Assembly (NCBI RefSeq): GCF_048544455.1
Contig: NC_133526.1
Location: forward strand, 7,952,001 to 8,016,000
Direction: 5' to 3'
From: Silene latifolia
Lineage: Eukaryota; Streptophyta; Magnoliopsida; Caryophyllales; Caryophyllaceae
DNA: 64,000 bases
Each line of letters opens with the position of its first letter. Within the stretch, counting starts at the first letter, position 1. A program made the translations under genes and the position numbers. Positions 1-10,396 of the stretch are shown piece by piece. Under the pieces are notes generated by a model. That model searched no databases, was not told the origin of the DNA, and was given only the letters and a program-made list of their open reading frames with translations.

Positions 1-110
1 TGAAGTAAACATCAAGCTGGTAAATAAGCAAATATATGGCGGTATTGCAAGATAATGTTGATACCTTTTTTTTCGCCTAACTTGTTTGTCATTATCTTCA
101 ATTTGGCTCA

Positions 111-1504
111 ATGAAGGAAGGGAAGACTAAACCTGAAAAGGAAGATGTGGATCAACCAAAGCAGGCCAACGATAACAATGAGAATAGAGTTTCTAAAACC
201 AAAAGAGGACGTGTAATAAGAAGCCAGTGTAAGTTTCCTCCGAGACAATCTAAATCTGTTATACTTATATTTGTTATTGTGTAGTTGCTCTTAAGTTCGA
301 ATACGTTTTGCGTTAACAAATTCATGTGGAATTATTACAGCATTAGGAGCTACAAATTCTCAACAAGATGTCAATAAGGAGATAGCTGAAAACAAAAGGT
401 CAGTGAGAAGTTTAAATTTGTTGGTTTTGACGTTATTCCATAGCTCAAATTCAACTTGTGTAAGTTTCAAGTACGGATGGATCGGAAATGCAGGACATTT
501 ATGTGATGTGTGGTTACATAATTGTCTCATTTCTTCATCTTCGACGATATGAAAATTTGTATATTACTCCATGGGATGGGGAACCCTCATGGCAGTGATG
601 AAACTTGTTGAACAATGTTTTGTTTATACACGACTAGAATCATAGAACAGTGATGATTGGTTTGGCTGCAAGTTGAGGTCTAAGTCTAACTTCTCATTTC
701 AGAAATCTGTTATTATTATTTTTATTCTTATTTTTTAGTGTTTTTTTTTCTGTTGTTATACAGTTATACTCATAGAATCATAGTACTACCTTCTTTACAA
801 ATTTAACTTCTCCATTTTGACTATAGCAGTCGACCATTGTCAACTTTCCTGAAAAATTTATAACAATGTAAATTATGTGATGATTGATTTAAGTAATATT
901 TTCGTGCTGTCAATTTTATAAACTTGAACCGGTTGTATTTTGTGAGATAAATAGGAAGGAAGGGAAGATTAAATCTGAAAAGGCAGATGTCGATCAACCA
1001 AAGCAGGCCAACGATAACAATGAGAATAGAGTTTCCAAAACCAAAAGAGAACGTGTAACCAGAAGCCAGTGTAAGTTGGCTCCACGACATCTGAATCTGT
1101 CATACTTGTAAAATTGTTATCATGTAGCTGCTCTTAAGTTCAAATACTTTCTGCGTTAACACATTCATGTGCAATTATTACAGCATTAGGAGCTACAAAC
1201 TCTCAACAAGATGTCGATAAGGAGCTAGCTGAAAACAAAAGGTAAGTGAGAAGTTTAAATTTGTGATTTTTAACGTTATTAAATAGCTCAAATTCAACTC
1301 GTGTAAGTTTCAAGTACTGATGGAAATGCAGGACATAAGACATTTATGTGATTTGTTCTTATGTAATTGTCTCGACAATATGAAAACTTGTATACTACTT
1401 CAGGGAAAGGAGAACCCTCATGGAAGTGATGAAACTTTTTATCTTTCCTTATTATTGTTTTGACTACAAGTTGAAATCTCAAGTCTAACTTCTCATTGCA
1501 GAAA

Positions 1505-1540
<36 letters not shown>

Positions 1541-2397
1541 TCTGTCAGTGTGTGTGTGTGCGCGCGCGCGTGTCATAGTACTACCTCCTTTACAAATTTA
1601 ACTTCACCATTTTAAAAATTTATTACAATATAAATTATGTGATGATTGATTTAAGTAATATTTTCATGCTGTCAATTTTAGAAACTTGAACTGGTTGTAT
1701 TTTGTGAGATGAATAGGATGAAAGCAGTACTAAATATTGGTTTCACTCTTCCTGTGGAATTAGCCGTCGTGGCTTGATTTAGTCATTTGCTATAAGTACG
1801 GCTCATACCATCTCAAAACCATTGTAAAATGGTTGTAATTTGGTGGGGCAGGTTTCTGATGTAATACTATGTCTGTAACCAGTACTCACAGACTAAGAAC
1901 ACATTATATCAGACATACATATTAGCAATTGTATATACATGTTGCAATGATTTCAGCTATGTGTATACACATTTTAACCGAGGTCATTCTGAAGATTTAA
2001 TGTGTTTTTTTTTGTCTGGTGTGAATTCAGGCGGTGTTTGAGAAGGCAATCAGTTCGGTTGAAACCCCAGGAATCAGATGCAGACTTGTATGAGATAGAT
2101 GTTAATGCCCCTACGAGTCAGTCCCTGGAGGGGCCTCGTTCACCAATCTGCGATAGGGAGGAGCCTTCTCTTTCATCGGTCTCCGATAAGAAAGAGCCTT
2201 CTCTTTCACCAGTCTCCGATAGGGAGGAGCCTTCTCGTTCATCAATCTCTGATAAGGAGGAGCCTCTTTCACAATCACTGAAACCCACACTACCGCCTCA
2301 AAGAACTTCCATCGGAAGGCCAACACGCAAAGCTGCTGAAAAGATACAGTCCTACAAGGATATGCCAGTGAACGTCAAAATGAGGAGACCCAGTTGA
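111..2397 (+). CDS. SGO1: Shugoshin (SGO1-like), 3' part; upstream exons lie before the window
   Basis: Shugoshins protect centromeric cohesin from separase by recruiting PP2A. The visible exons are about 117-228 (start uncertain), 341-398, 955-1070, 1184-1241 and 2031-2397, ending in TGA. Junctions from exon 2 onward join in frame with GT/AG borders. The last exon carries the plant shugoshin C-terminus: a basic SGO box (RRQSVRLKP, then LYEID) and the terminal RPTRKAAEKIQSYKD...VKMRR block, which closely resembles my recollection of Arabidopsis SGO1. The N-terminal coiled coil is off the left edge. The second and third visible exons (341-398 and 955-1070) are flanked by copies of one another: exons 117-228/341-398 and 955-1070/1184-1241 are near-identical pairs. 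The first exon's homologous acceptor is not AG, so its left border may be 117 (after AAG) or further left. Identity is firm; the first exon border is inferred. Confidence 0.88.
113..1715 (+). repeat. Tandem duplication of a two-exon segment within SGO1
   Basis: Copy 1 runs from about 113 to 954 and copy 2 from 955 to 1715. Exons and introns both match: for example 'CATTAGGAGCTACAAA' at 341 and 1184, and 'GATGATTGATTTAAGTAATA' in both introns. The exon pair in copy 2 is 116 + 58 nt, exactly 58 codons, and begins and ends in the same intron phase. Duplicating it therefore adds 58 residues without breaking frame. The sequence at about 1700-1720 repeats the acceptor region once more, so the unit boundary lies there. 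Confidence 0.85.
1508..1573. repeat. Simple repeats: poly-T, then (TG)n(CG)n
   Basis: A run of about 32 T is followed by TCTGTCAG and then alternating TG and CG dinucleotides. It lies in the large SGO1 intron before the last exon. The alternating purine-pyrimidine tract could adopt Z-DNA, but no function is implied. Confidence 0.85.
2148..2276 (+). repeat. 33-bp minisatellite inside the SGO1 last exon
   Basis: Four head-to-tail units start at 2148, 2181, 2214 and 2247 (the last one shortened to 30 bp). Each encodes a variant of S-D-R/K-E/K-E-P-S-L/R-S-x-x. The frame is kept, so the array adds a short acidic, serine-rich tract between the SGO box and the C-terminal block. Confidence 0.85.
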
Positions 2398-3238
2398 GCA
2401 GACCCCAGACGACCCGTTAATGTGAACAATTCCCGTCACCCACAAAGATCATCAGTCTGATGTCTGTACCTATTGCTGTAGTAATTATTTCTGTCAACTA
2501 CTGGTTTTTCTGAACTGTAATATGTATGCAGCTAGCGACATTAACAGCATTTCTCCTTGGTTTAGTTACTAGTATCTCTCTCTCGAACCCTATGATGATC
2601 TAAAACTGGTCTTAAAAACAGTCTACTTAGCATGTTCCGTTGGTCTTGATATAAATTTAGCCACCCGCAGTAATGGCTGTAGAATGTGTATTTGCAAACT
2701 TTTTTGGTTACCCCAAATATTATAGTCTTTCAGTCTGGCAATGGATCATTGATATACCCGTCGTATGCTTACGCAGGACACCAAGAATCCAAGACTCGGT
2801 TGGGGTTATTCTCATGGATAGGTTGCAGTAAGTGCCCTGTCACTAGAATTTGAGTCTGTCTCCATTGCAGGGGAAAAGTATGGAGCTCGCTTGCCGCGGA
2901 GTCGATTGACATGTTCCAAACTTGATGTGCCCAGTATGCATCCTGATTACTCTACCTGTTCCAAGGATGCCCAGATTTTCTTTGAACGCCCCATGCAATT
3001 TCGAGTTTCATCCATCTATTACGAGCATTTCCAACCATGCTAACTCTCTTCCTCATCTCACTCTCTCATGACTCATGAGTGCTCTGATGCTCTCTCATCG
3101 TCAACTTTTCAATTTATAATAAAAATACTCCTTCAACCACAATTTACATCCACTCCGCATTCCACTTTCTTACATCACTACTATTGGTGCCCGGCTTCGC
3201 CCGGGCTACCTCTACTTACCATTAAATTTTTTTTCATT
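2398..3238. other. SGO1 3' flank / intergenic, no gene seen
   Basis: This probably begins with the SGO1 3' UTR. No ORF or domain is recognisable. Near 3191-3210 a GC-rich hairpin (GCCCGGCTTCGCCCGGGC) stands out. It resembles the terminal hairpin of plant Helitrons in reverse orientation, but no clean CTAG terminus follows it. Confidence 0.5.
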
Positions 3239-5484
3239 AAATAAATTTACTTTGAAAAGTACAAGGAGGCTAGACGAGCCGCTAAAAAGGCCGTACGGGA
3301 TGCGAGGGCAAAAGTTAACCAAGAAGTGTCTGCCAAGTTGGACACGAGAGAAGGAGAGAAGGATATCTATAAACTGGCTCGCATAAGAGACCGAAAGACG
3401 AGAGATACTGGGAGAGTTAGGTGTGTGAAAGATATGGATGACAAGGTTCTGGTTCAGGATAACGAGATAAAGGCTAGATGGAGTTCTTACTTTGATAATT
3501 TATTCAATGGACATCAGGAACAAGGTTTTGGGGATGTAGAGGTAACACCAAGCATGGTTAACCGGGAATTTGTGCGTAGAATACAAAAGAGTGAAGTTAG
3601 AAAGGCGTTAAGGAAGATGGGGTCAAAGAAAGCAGAGGGACCGGATGGTATACCCATAGAAGTTTGGAGGTGCTTCGGGGAGAAAGGGATTGAATGGGTA
3701 ACCATGCTCTTCAACAAGATTTGGAGGAGCAACAAGATGCCATCGGCTTGGAGGAAAAGCACTCTTGTCCCTTTGTACAAGAACAAAGGTGATGTCCAAG
3801 AGTGTTCCAATTATCGGGGAATTAAACTTATGAGTCATACAATGAAGTTATGGGAGCGGGTAATCGAGCAAAGGCTTAGGAGATATGTAGACACCTCGGA
3901 AAACCAATTTGGATTTATGCCCGGGAGATCGACTATGGATGCGATTTTTATCATGAGACAGTTGATGGAATACCATCGGGACAAGAAGAAGGATTTGCAT
4001 ATGGTTTTTATTGACTTGGAAAAGGCATATGATAGGGTACCAAGAGAAGTACTTTGGTGGGCTTTGGCGAGAAAGGGTGTGTCGCGAAAATATATTGACC
4101 TCATAAAGGACATGTATGAGGGGGCTAGTGCAAGTGTTCGCACTAATGTTGGGAGAACGGAAGAATTTCCTATTACCATCGGGGTGCATCAAGGTTCCGC
4201 ACTTAGTCCTTTTCTCTTTGCTATAGTTATGGATGAGTTGACAAGGGATATTCAAGACATCCCTTGGTGTATGATGTTTGCTGATGATATTGTGTTGATT
4301 GATGAGACAAAAGAGGGGTGGAGAGAAAGTTGGAATTGTGGAGGCGGACTTTAGAGACTCGTGGGTTCAGCCGAGCAGAGTAAGACCGAGTATTTGAGGT
4401 GTCAATTCACTAAGGTGGCGGGGTTGAGATCGACAGAGGCGGGGAGTATTATTTTCGATGGGAATGTTGTTGAGGGTTCGGATTTCTTCAGATATCTAGG
4501 ATCTATTATTCAAAAAGATGGGGAGTTAGACGGAGATGTGGCTCACAGAATTAAAGCGGGATGGTTGAAATGGAAGAGTGCTTCAGGGTTTCTATGCGAT
4601 AAAGATATGCCCCAAAGATTAAAGGGAAAATTTTATCGCACGGCAATTAGGCTCGCTTCGCTTTACGGCTCCGAGTGTTGGGCCATGAAACATTGTCACA
4701 TTCAAAAGATGAGTGTGGCTGAGATGCGCATGTTGAGGTGGATGTGCGGACATACAAGGAAAGATCGGTTAAGGAATGAGGTGATTAGGGAAAAGGTTAA
4801 AGTGGCGCCAATAGAGGACAAGATGATGGAAAACCGACTAAGATGGTTTGGCCATGTGAGAAGGAGACCTATGGACGCACCAGCTAGGAGGGTTTGGAGA
4901 CTTGGAGAACAGAAAAGGTCCCTAGAGGCAGAGGAAGACCGAGACAAACATGGTTGAGAGTGATAGAGCACGATATGAGAGTTCTGGGGCTTGAGGAGAG
5001 TATGGTGACGGAGAGGGCACAATGGAGGGAAAGGATACATGTGGATTTTTAGTATTTGATGTTTTTTGACAGATTTAGTGTTTTTATTTATTTATTTAAT
5101 TTAAAGAAATTAATTTATTTATTTTTCTCTCCTTTATTACACACTTTTTCAACAACCACTTTCTTATAGATTTTACCTGGTTCATTCCGGATCCTTAACT
5201 CTATTTCGGTTTTTAAAAATCGTTTTAATCTTTTCTCTCGATTTAAATTTTAAGTTTTTATAAAAGAAAGACGGAATTCGTTTTTAAAACCCCTAAGTTC
5301 ACCTTGACTTTCCATTACATTTTCGTTCTCCCTTTTGTTTTTTATCTCCCCCTTTTTTATTCGCATTTTTAGGCGTGCGTTCACCCATGGACGGTTCGAA
5401 AGGATGATTCATGTCAGCCGACCCCAAATCATTTTGGGATTAAGGCTCTGATGTTGTTGTTGTTGTTGTAAATAAATTTACTTT
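3239..5484 (+). mobile_element. RTE-clade LINE, 5'-truncated, with 15-bp target site duplications
   Basis: The element body is about 3254-5469, between perfect 15-bp direct repeats AAATAAATTTACTTT at 3239-3253 and 5470-5484. It starts in the middle of the ORF, as expected after incomplete reverse transcription. It ends in a short (TTG)n tail (about 5452-5469) rather than poly-A, which is typical of plant RTE elements. It encodes reverse transcriptase (next entry) and a long AT-rich 3' UTR. The identical duplications suggest a fairly recent insertion. A second, short copy of the same 3' end lies in a MIEL1 intron near 46.7-46.9 kb. Confidence 0.92.
3254..5052 (+). pseudogene. RTE LINE reverse transcriptase, truncated and frameshifted
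   Basis: Frame 3326-4354 shows successive RT motifs: EGPDGIPIEVW, W-x-x-S-x-L-V-P-L-Y-K-N-K-G-D, the NYRGIKL block, FGFMPGRST, the VFIDLEKAYDRVPR palm motif, HQGSALSP, and the catalytic FADD (CMMFADDIVLI). A local frameshift pair around 4325-4380 moves the reading frame out and back, and the C-terminal part resumes at about 4376 (KTEYLRCQF). Near 4950 a further shift leads into the family's usual C-terminal stretch (LRVIEHDMRVLGLEE), stopping at 5050-5052. The N-terminal endonuclease domain is absent, so the copy cannot transpose by itself. Confidence 0.9.
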
Positions 5485-6644
5485 AAGTTGCATAACCCAT
5501 AAATTTATCATTAATATTTTTTTTATGACATATCCTAAAATTATGATGAAATAAAATTCGAGACAAATTCAATACTCCCGCTATTAATATTTTACTCTTA
5601 TTAATGAAATAATATTGATAACATTTCACTACTTGCCCGTAATCATTGTTACTTTCACTACACTTGCCGTAATTATTGTTACTGTCTGCCACATTAATAT
5701 TGATAATTTCACTATTCCTCCCGTAATTATTGTTACTTTCACTATTGCCGTATTAATATTGATTATTTCACTACTCTCATTGTTGTTTATATCACTTTCA
5801 CTAATCTCGCACTCGCTGGTAATATTGTTACTTTTACTATTCAAATGAGTGATTAATATCATATAAATATATCCAATGTTGCAAATTTATACTAATTAAT
5901 TATTTTATTTCAAGGAAATTGACCATCTTCTAGTCTTCTATAAATATTCAGGAAAATTACCAAGCATTTTCCTTTTTAATCTCCTTGAAATTGACCATCT
6001 TAATTAATTATTTTATTTTAAGTAAATTGACCATCTTAATTAATTATTTTATTTTAAGAAAATTGACCATGTTTTAGTCTCTTACAAATGTTTAGGAAAA
6101 TTACCAAGCTTCTATATAAATTAATTTTAACCCAAACTATATAATATTTGCATTGAGATCCCTTAATCGGGTCCATCACACGGTGCTATTGATTTAAAAT
6201 TATATTATAATTAATTTGTATAACTTTATTTAATTACATTAAAGTTCTTTGGTTTCTGGAATTAATATATAGTATTGATTGATTGATTTATCTCTCTTAT
6301 TTTAACATATTTAACCCTTTTAATTATATTAAAACTATGGATTTCAACTCGATTTTTGATAATTTAATTTATCAACAATTTTCTAATGAAAGTCGTTGTA
6401 TGAAAACGTCTTTAAAAAAACAGATAAAAGAAGGAAAATCAAATAATTATTTAACTAATTTTAAACAACACATCTTTAAACTAAAAGCAATATTTTTTTT
6501 TTTACAAGTCATTCTTATCTTACTAAATAAAACGCTAGAGCACCCACAATATCTCTTATCACCTATATTCGCCAATATTATCCTTATCTCATACACTCAG
6601 TCTTATCTAACAACCAAATATCAAACAACGGTTTAATTAAAAAA
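5485..6644. other. AT-rich intergenic sequence, no gene seen
   Basis: Very AT-rich. Around 5590-5840 a loose repeat of 'CCGTAATTATTGTTACTTTCACTA' type recurs several times. Around 5900-6110 the block containing AAATTGACCATCTTAATTAA recurs two to three times. No coding or RNA feature was recognised. Confidence 0.5.
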
Positions 6645-7369
6645 TCTTATCTTAATAAATACAGAAACATTTCATGCATCCACATTGATCCACGTCACCT
6701 TATGCAATTTTCTTTTTCCTTTTTTATTTTTCCCATAAAATAAATCGTGGGCCCCATTTGCCAGTTAGTTGAATTAATTTCTTTTTCATTAAAGATTTAT
6801 CGTGTTTATAATCTGATAAGTTATGCGCACCAAAAAAAAATAATCTAAAAAGTTAATATGTTTATATAATAATTCTTATTTCTTTAATTTTACAATTTTA
6901 CAACTTTAGGAATATTAAGTAAATTGTAAAATATCAATACAATGTTCCCAAAAATTGAACAAATTAAAATTGATAGAATAAGGGCTAAAAAATTGATAGC
7001 TATAAAAATTTACGGAGTAGTTACATCAATCTTAAATAATTTTTGAAGCATACAATTACCAGATTACATATTTTCTAATTCTAAAAAAAAAAATTACCAT
7101 TTGATTCTCATGAAGTATTACTATTACCAAAAAAAAAAAACATAATATTTTTTTTTATGAATAATGAAAAATAATAAAAAAAAATCTCAAAAAATTACTT
7201 TAAACGCTAGACAGGAAAATAATGAATATCATCACTACCGTTGAAAACAATAAAACTAAAAGAAATAATAAAATATTCATGTATTTTGGTTAACAATTTT
7301 TAAATGTTAATCATTATATCAATGTTCTTAAAAATATACCCGTGCAATTTTGCACGGGTTGAAAACTAG
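6645..7369 (+). mobile_element. Short non-autonomous Helitron
   Basis: The 3' end is diagnostic: an ACCCGTGCAA/TTGCACGGGT hairpin (about 7337-7360), a short spacer, then CTAG immediately before a T at 7370. The 5' end is proposed at TCTTATCTTAATAAATACAG after an A at 6644, consistent with Helitron insertion between A and T. No Rep/helicase ORF is present. The 3' end is strong; the 5' end is a reasoned guess. Confidence 0.65.
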
Positions 7370-7459
7370 TTATTCTTAAATAGTACAACACTCTCCAACA
7401 TTTTCCCTCAAAAAAAAAACGCTCTCCAACATTTATTATTCATCTTTCATATCTTTATA

Positions 7460-7686
7460 TTTAATTCAACCAATATTTTTTTTTTTTGGTGTTGACCAGG
7501 AGTATCCCTTACCGACCGCTGGGGCAATCTCCTTCGGGGTACTGAAGGCAATTTAATGGGTTGACCCCTCCCAAGTTTGGCTTTTTCATTCGCAAGAGTC
7601 AGGAATCGAACCCCTGGCCACTTGTTTAAGAGATGAGAGCCCTTCCCACTCACACCAGCCAACTTTGGTTTTAATTCAACCAATAT
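7460..7686 (-). mobile_element. tRNA-derived SINE, family A, with 17-bp target duplication
   Basis: The body 7477-7669 lies between perfect direct repeats TTTAATTCAACCAATAT (7460-7476 and 7670-7686). Read on the minus strand it starts ACCAAAGTTGGCTGG and has an A-box-like TGGTGTGAGTGGG and a clear B box GGTTCGATTCC, then a body ending in a poly-A run (the T run at 7477 on the plus strand). A related copy lies on the plus strand at 20422-20608. Confidence 0.88.
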
Positions 7687-7689
7687 GTG

Positions 7690-8801
7690 AAACAAGATAC
7701 ATAAAATAAAAACTATTTTTAAGGTGTTATATGGATAGACTCAACCAAATTCCGAATTGTTCTATACTTGTTCCCATTATTGGTGAAAATGCACTAAATA
7801 AACTATTTAACCCGCACTATGCTCACTTATAACATGTGACCCGCGCTCATTGTTTTTAAACCAATTCAAATAAACCCATGGGCTCCTTGAACAAATGAGT
7901 AATTTTTTTTGACAACAACAAATAACATAGCTTAGACAAGAGCTCCCTGAACAAGATTATGAGCATCCTATTCACTCCCCTAAGACAGAAACTAAGAGAG
8001 CAATAATGAAAATGAGACGCAATAGACTTAATATCTTGGATAATGCAGTTGATAGATGCAATCGGCTTCTCCGCTCCCACAGCGTGTAAAACCAAGTTGA
8101 TCACATGACTACAATGGGAAAGTCTATAAAAAACGCAAAATCTCATTGAAGACGGCACGTATCCGTCACTTTGGAGTGACGGATACCATTTCCTCTCACA
8201 AATGACCCAAATAGATGAGAGAGGGAAGCACATGGAGGTGCCCCCACCTTATCCCCCTAACCGTTTTGTGAGTGATATTACCCGTCACTTGCTCCGATCC
8301 ATTTTCAGCAAGACTAACTAATAAAAAAAACATCATAGGAGTGACAGGAGAGTAAGTTAAGGGGGGAAACAATCAAGAGTTGACCATAGCTAGAATTGGG
8401 TGAGTATCGTTTAGAGTAGCAGTAATACACAGAGTATAAGTGTCCAAGCAAAACATACCAGATTGATATAACAAAACCCCCCGCCTTTACCGCCGATCCC
8501 ACCTGATTACTTTGACCCTACTGTTGCTGCCTACATCAACCAATGTACCGTTAAAACATGATCCGACCCGTAAATCCGGCTCCGCCCGTATTTTTTAATA
8601 TCAAGACCCGTAGAACTTGTTTCGTGAACCTATTAATTGGAACCTAAAGTAACGCGTCAAAACACGATTTGAATTGTTTGGCCTGACGGGTTAACATTCC
8701 TCAAAAAAAACCACTCTCCTAAAAAACCACTCTCCTAAAAAAACACATAACTCTATATTGTGTAAGTAAGTATTAAGTACCCTCATTAAGCCAATTTGGT
8801 G
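7690..8801. other. Intergenic; contains a MITE fragment at about 8133-8290
   Basis: No gene is seen. At about 8133-8290 a repeat starts ATCTCATTGAAGACGG and contains ATCCGTCAC...GTGACGGAT. The same motif vocabulary recurs at 19556-19752 (inverted) and 48733-48800, so it is a dispersed local MITE family. Confidence 0.5.
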
Positions 8802-9341
8802 ATTATATAAGGATTTTTTGTCAAAAACTACTTTATATTTAGGGGTATTTGTAAAAATACTACCTTATATTATTTTCTTGTTTTAGACTACCTTTGTTTT
8901 CTCATTTTTTGGTCAATAACTACCTATGCCGAAAATATGGCAAGATCTGGTCGATTTAGCGACTTTAACCTATCTCATATGTCTTTGTTAACATCAAACA
9001 ACAATGATCAATCGCATTCAAACCACAATTTGACTTCAGATAAGAAAAATTTATGAAATTTACATTTCAATAATAACTTAAATTTCTACTAAAGTTAAGC
9101 TTAAGTACATCATGACTTCCCAAGATCAGGCTTAAGTAAGATTAAAACATAAAAGAGTCATGTGAGATAGTTTAAAGCCGCAAAACAGACCAAATATGTC
9201 TAGACTCTTAGCGCAGGTAGTTATTGGCAAAAAAATGAGAAAACAAAGGTAGTCTGTAACAAGAAAAATAATATAAGGTAGTATTTTTACAAATACCCCT
9301 AAATATAAGGTAGTTTTTGACCAAAAAAACCCATTATATAA
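8802..9341. mobile_element. Long-TIR foldback element (MULE-like) with 9-bp target duplication
   Basis: The body 8811-9332 begins GGATTTTTTGTCAAAAACTA and ends with the inverted counterpart (TAGTTTTTGACC...AACCC). The arms pair for about 120 bp, including TAGGGGTATTTGTAAAAATA and its complement. ATTATATAA flanks both sides (8802-8810 and 9333-9341). Long TIRs plus a 9-bp duplication fit a non-autonomous Mutator-like element. It has no transposase, and a transcript across it would form a long hairpin. Confidence 0.82.
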
Positions 9342-10396
9342 GTCTCAAATCATTATAAACCATACTATTAGTTTAATTTTTTGTCTATTAGCTCTAAGCT
9401 TGAGTATTTGTCATATACGGAGTATTTGTTTTTTCGTAAAAACTATGAGTACTTCATAAAACTAGAAAGTTATTTATATTTTTGACGGAATTTTATTGAA
9501 TTTCAAGGATCACTATGAGGAAGATTGTCTCGAAAATTTCACTTTCTTAAGATATTCATTCAGTTTGTTTCACCAATGATATAAAAATAACTGACAATCG
9601 GGTCGCTTAAGTTAGTTATGAGTCGAATTAAGGTAGGTCGGGTGATGAAGACAAAGCTTGACCCAGTTTGAGGAACCCAACACTAACTCAACCCGACAAG
9701 ACTAAAACATTCGGTGAAGTGGAACCGAACCAAGATTATAGTGATAGCGACGACAAACTTATTTGCACGATATGACCCTAATCGAGATCATCATTGACCC
9801 GATAACAATTTAATCCAATAGATAATCAGTTAATTAACTTAACGATCCAAATAAGATTAAATTGACATTTACAGTATTTTGTTGACTAAAATTAGCATAA
9901 CTTCACCAATGAATAACTTTAACATGAAATAATCAGTTCAAACTTAAAAACATGAGATAATATTTATGTTGATAGCACGACTTAACAATGACCGAATTAA
10001 ATCACCTATCACCCGATGGTGAGCTGACATGAACCCTAACCGAGTGAAACTCAAGTGACTTGTCACAAGCCGAATCCAATATGACATGACAATTCACTTT
10101 AACTTTACTCATAATCGGCCTAAGTGACCTGATTGCTACCTTTATGGTTAACTTATAACATGCTCGGGTCGATTTTGGTTCATGTCTTGTCATCATTGAT
10201 TCAGGTCATCTTAAGACAAGTTAGGTTGTGAACAATGCTAGTCAATAATCATTTTAAGTTTATGTAATCAACATACATTATGTCGAACGTTTTGAAGTTT
10301 TATTTAGACCTAAATTTCATATTAAAGAATTTTTAGATGCGTTATTTTAGCTTTAATTTAAGGGAAATGATAAATACAAGTATACAAGCCATTGAA
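9342..10396. other. AT-rich intergenic sequence, no gene seen
   Basis: No ORF with recognisable homology, no RNA gene and no clean terminal repeats. Short motifs such as 'gacccg' and 'cccgac' recur, as is common in degraded plant repeats. Confidence 0.45.

Noticed and set aside
3191-3210. Reverse Helitron 3' end
   Set aside because: The hairpin is strong, but the expected CTAG-T terminus is not present and no matching 5' end was found.
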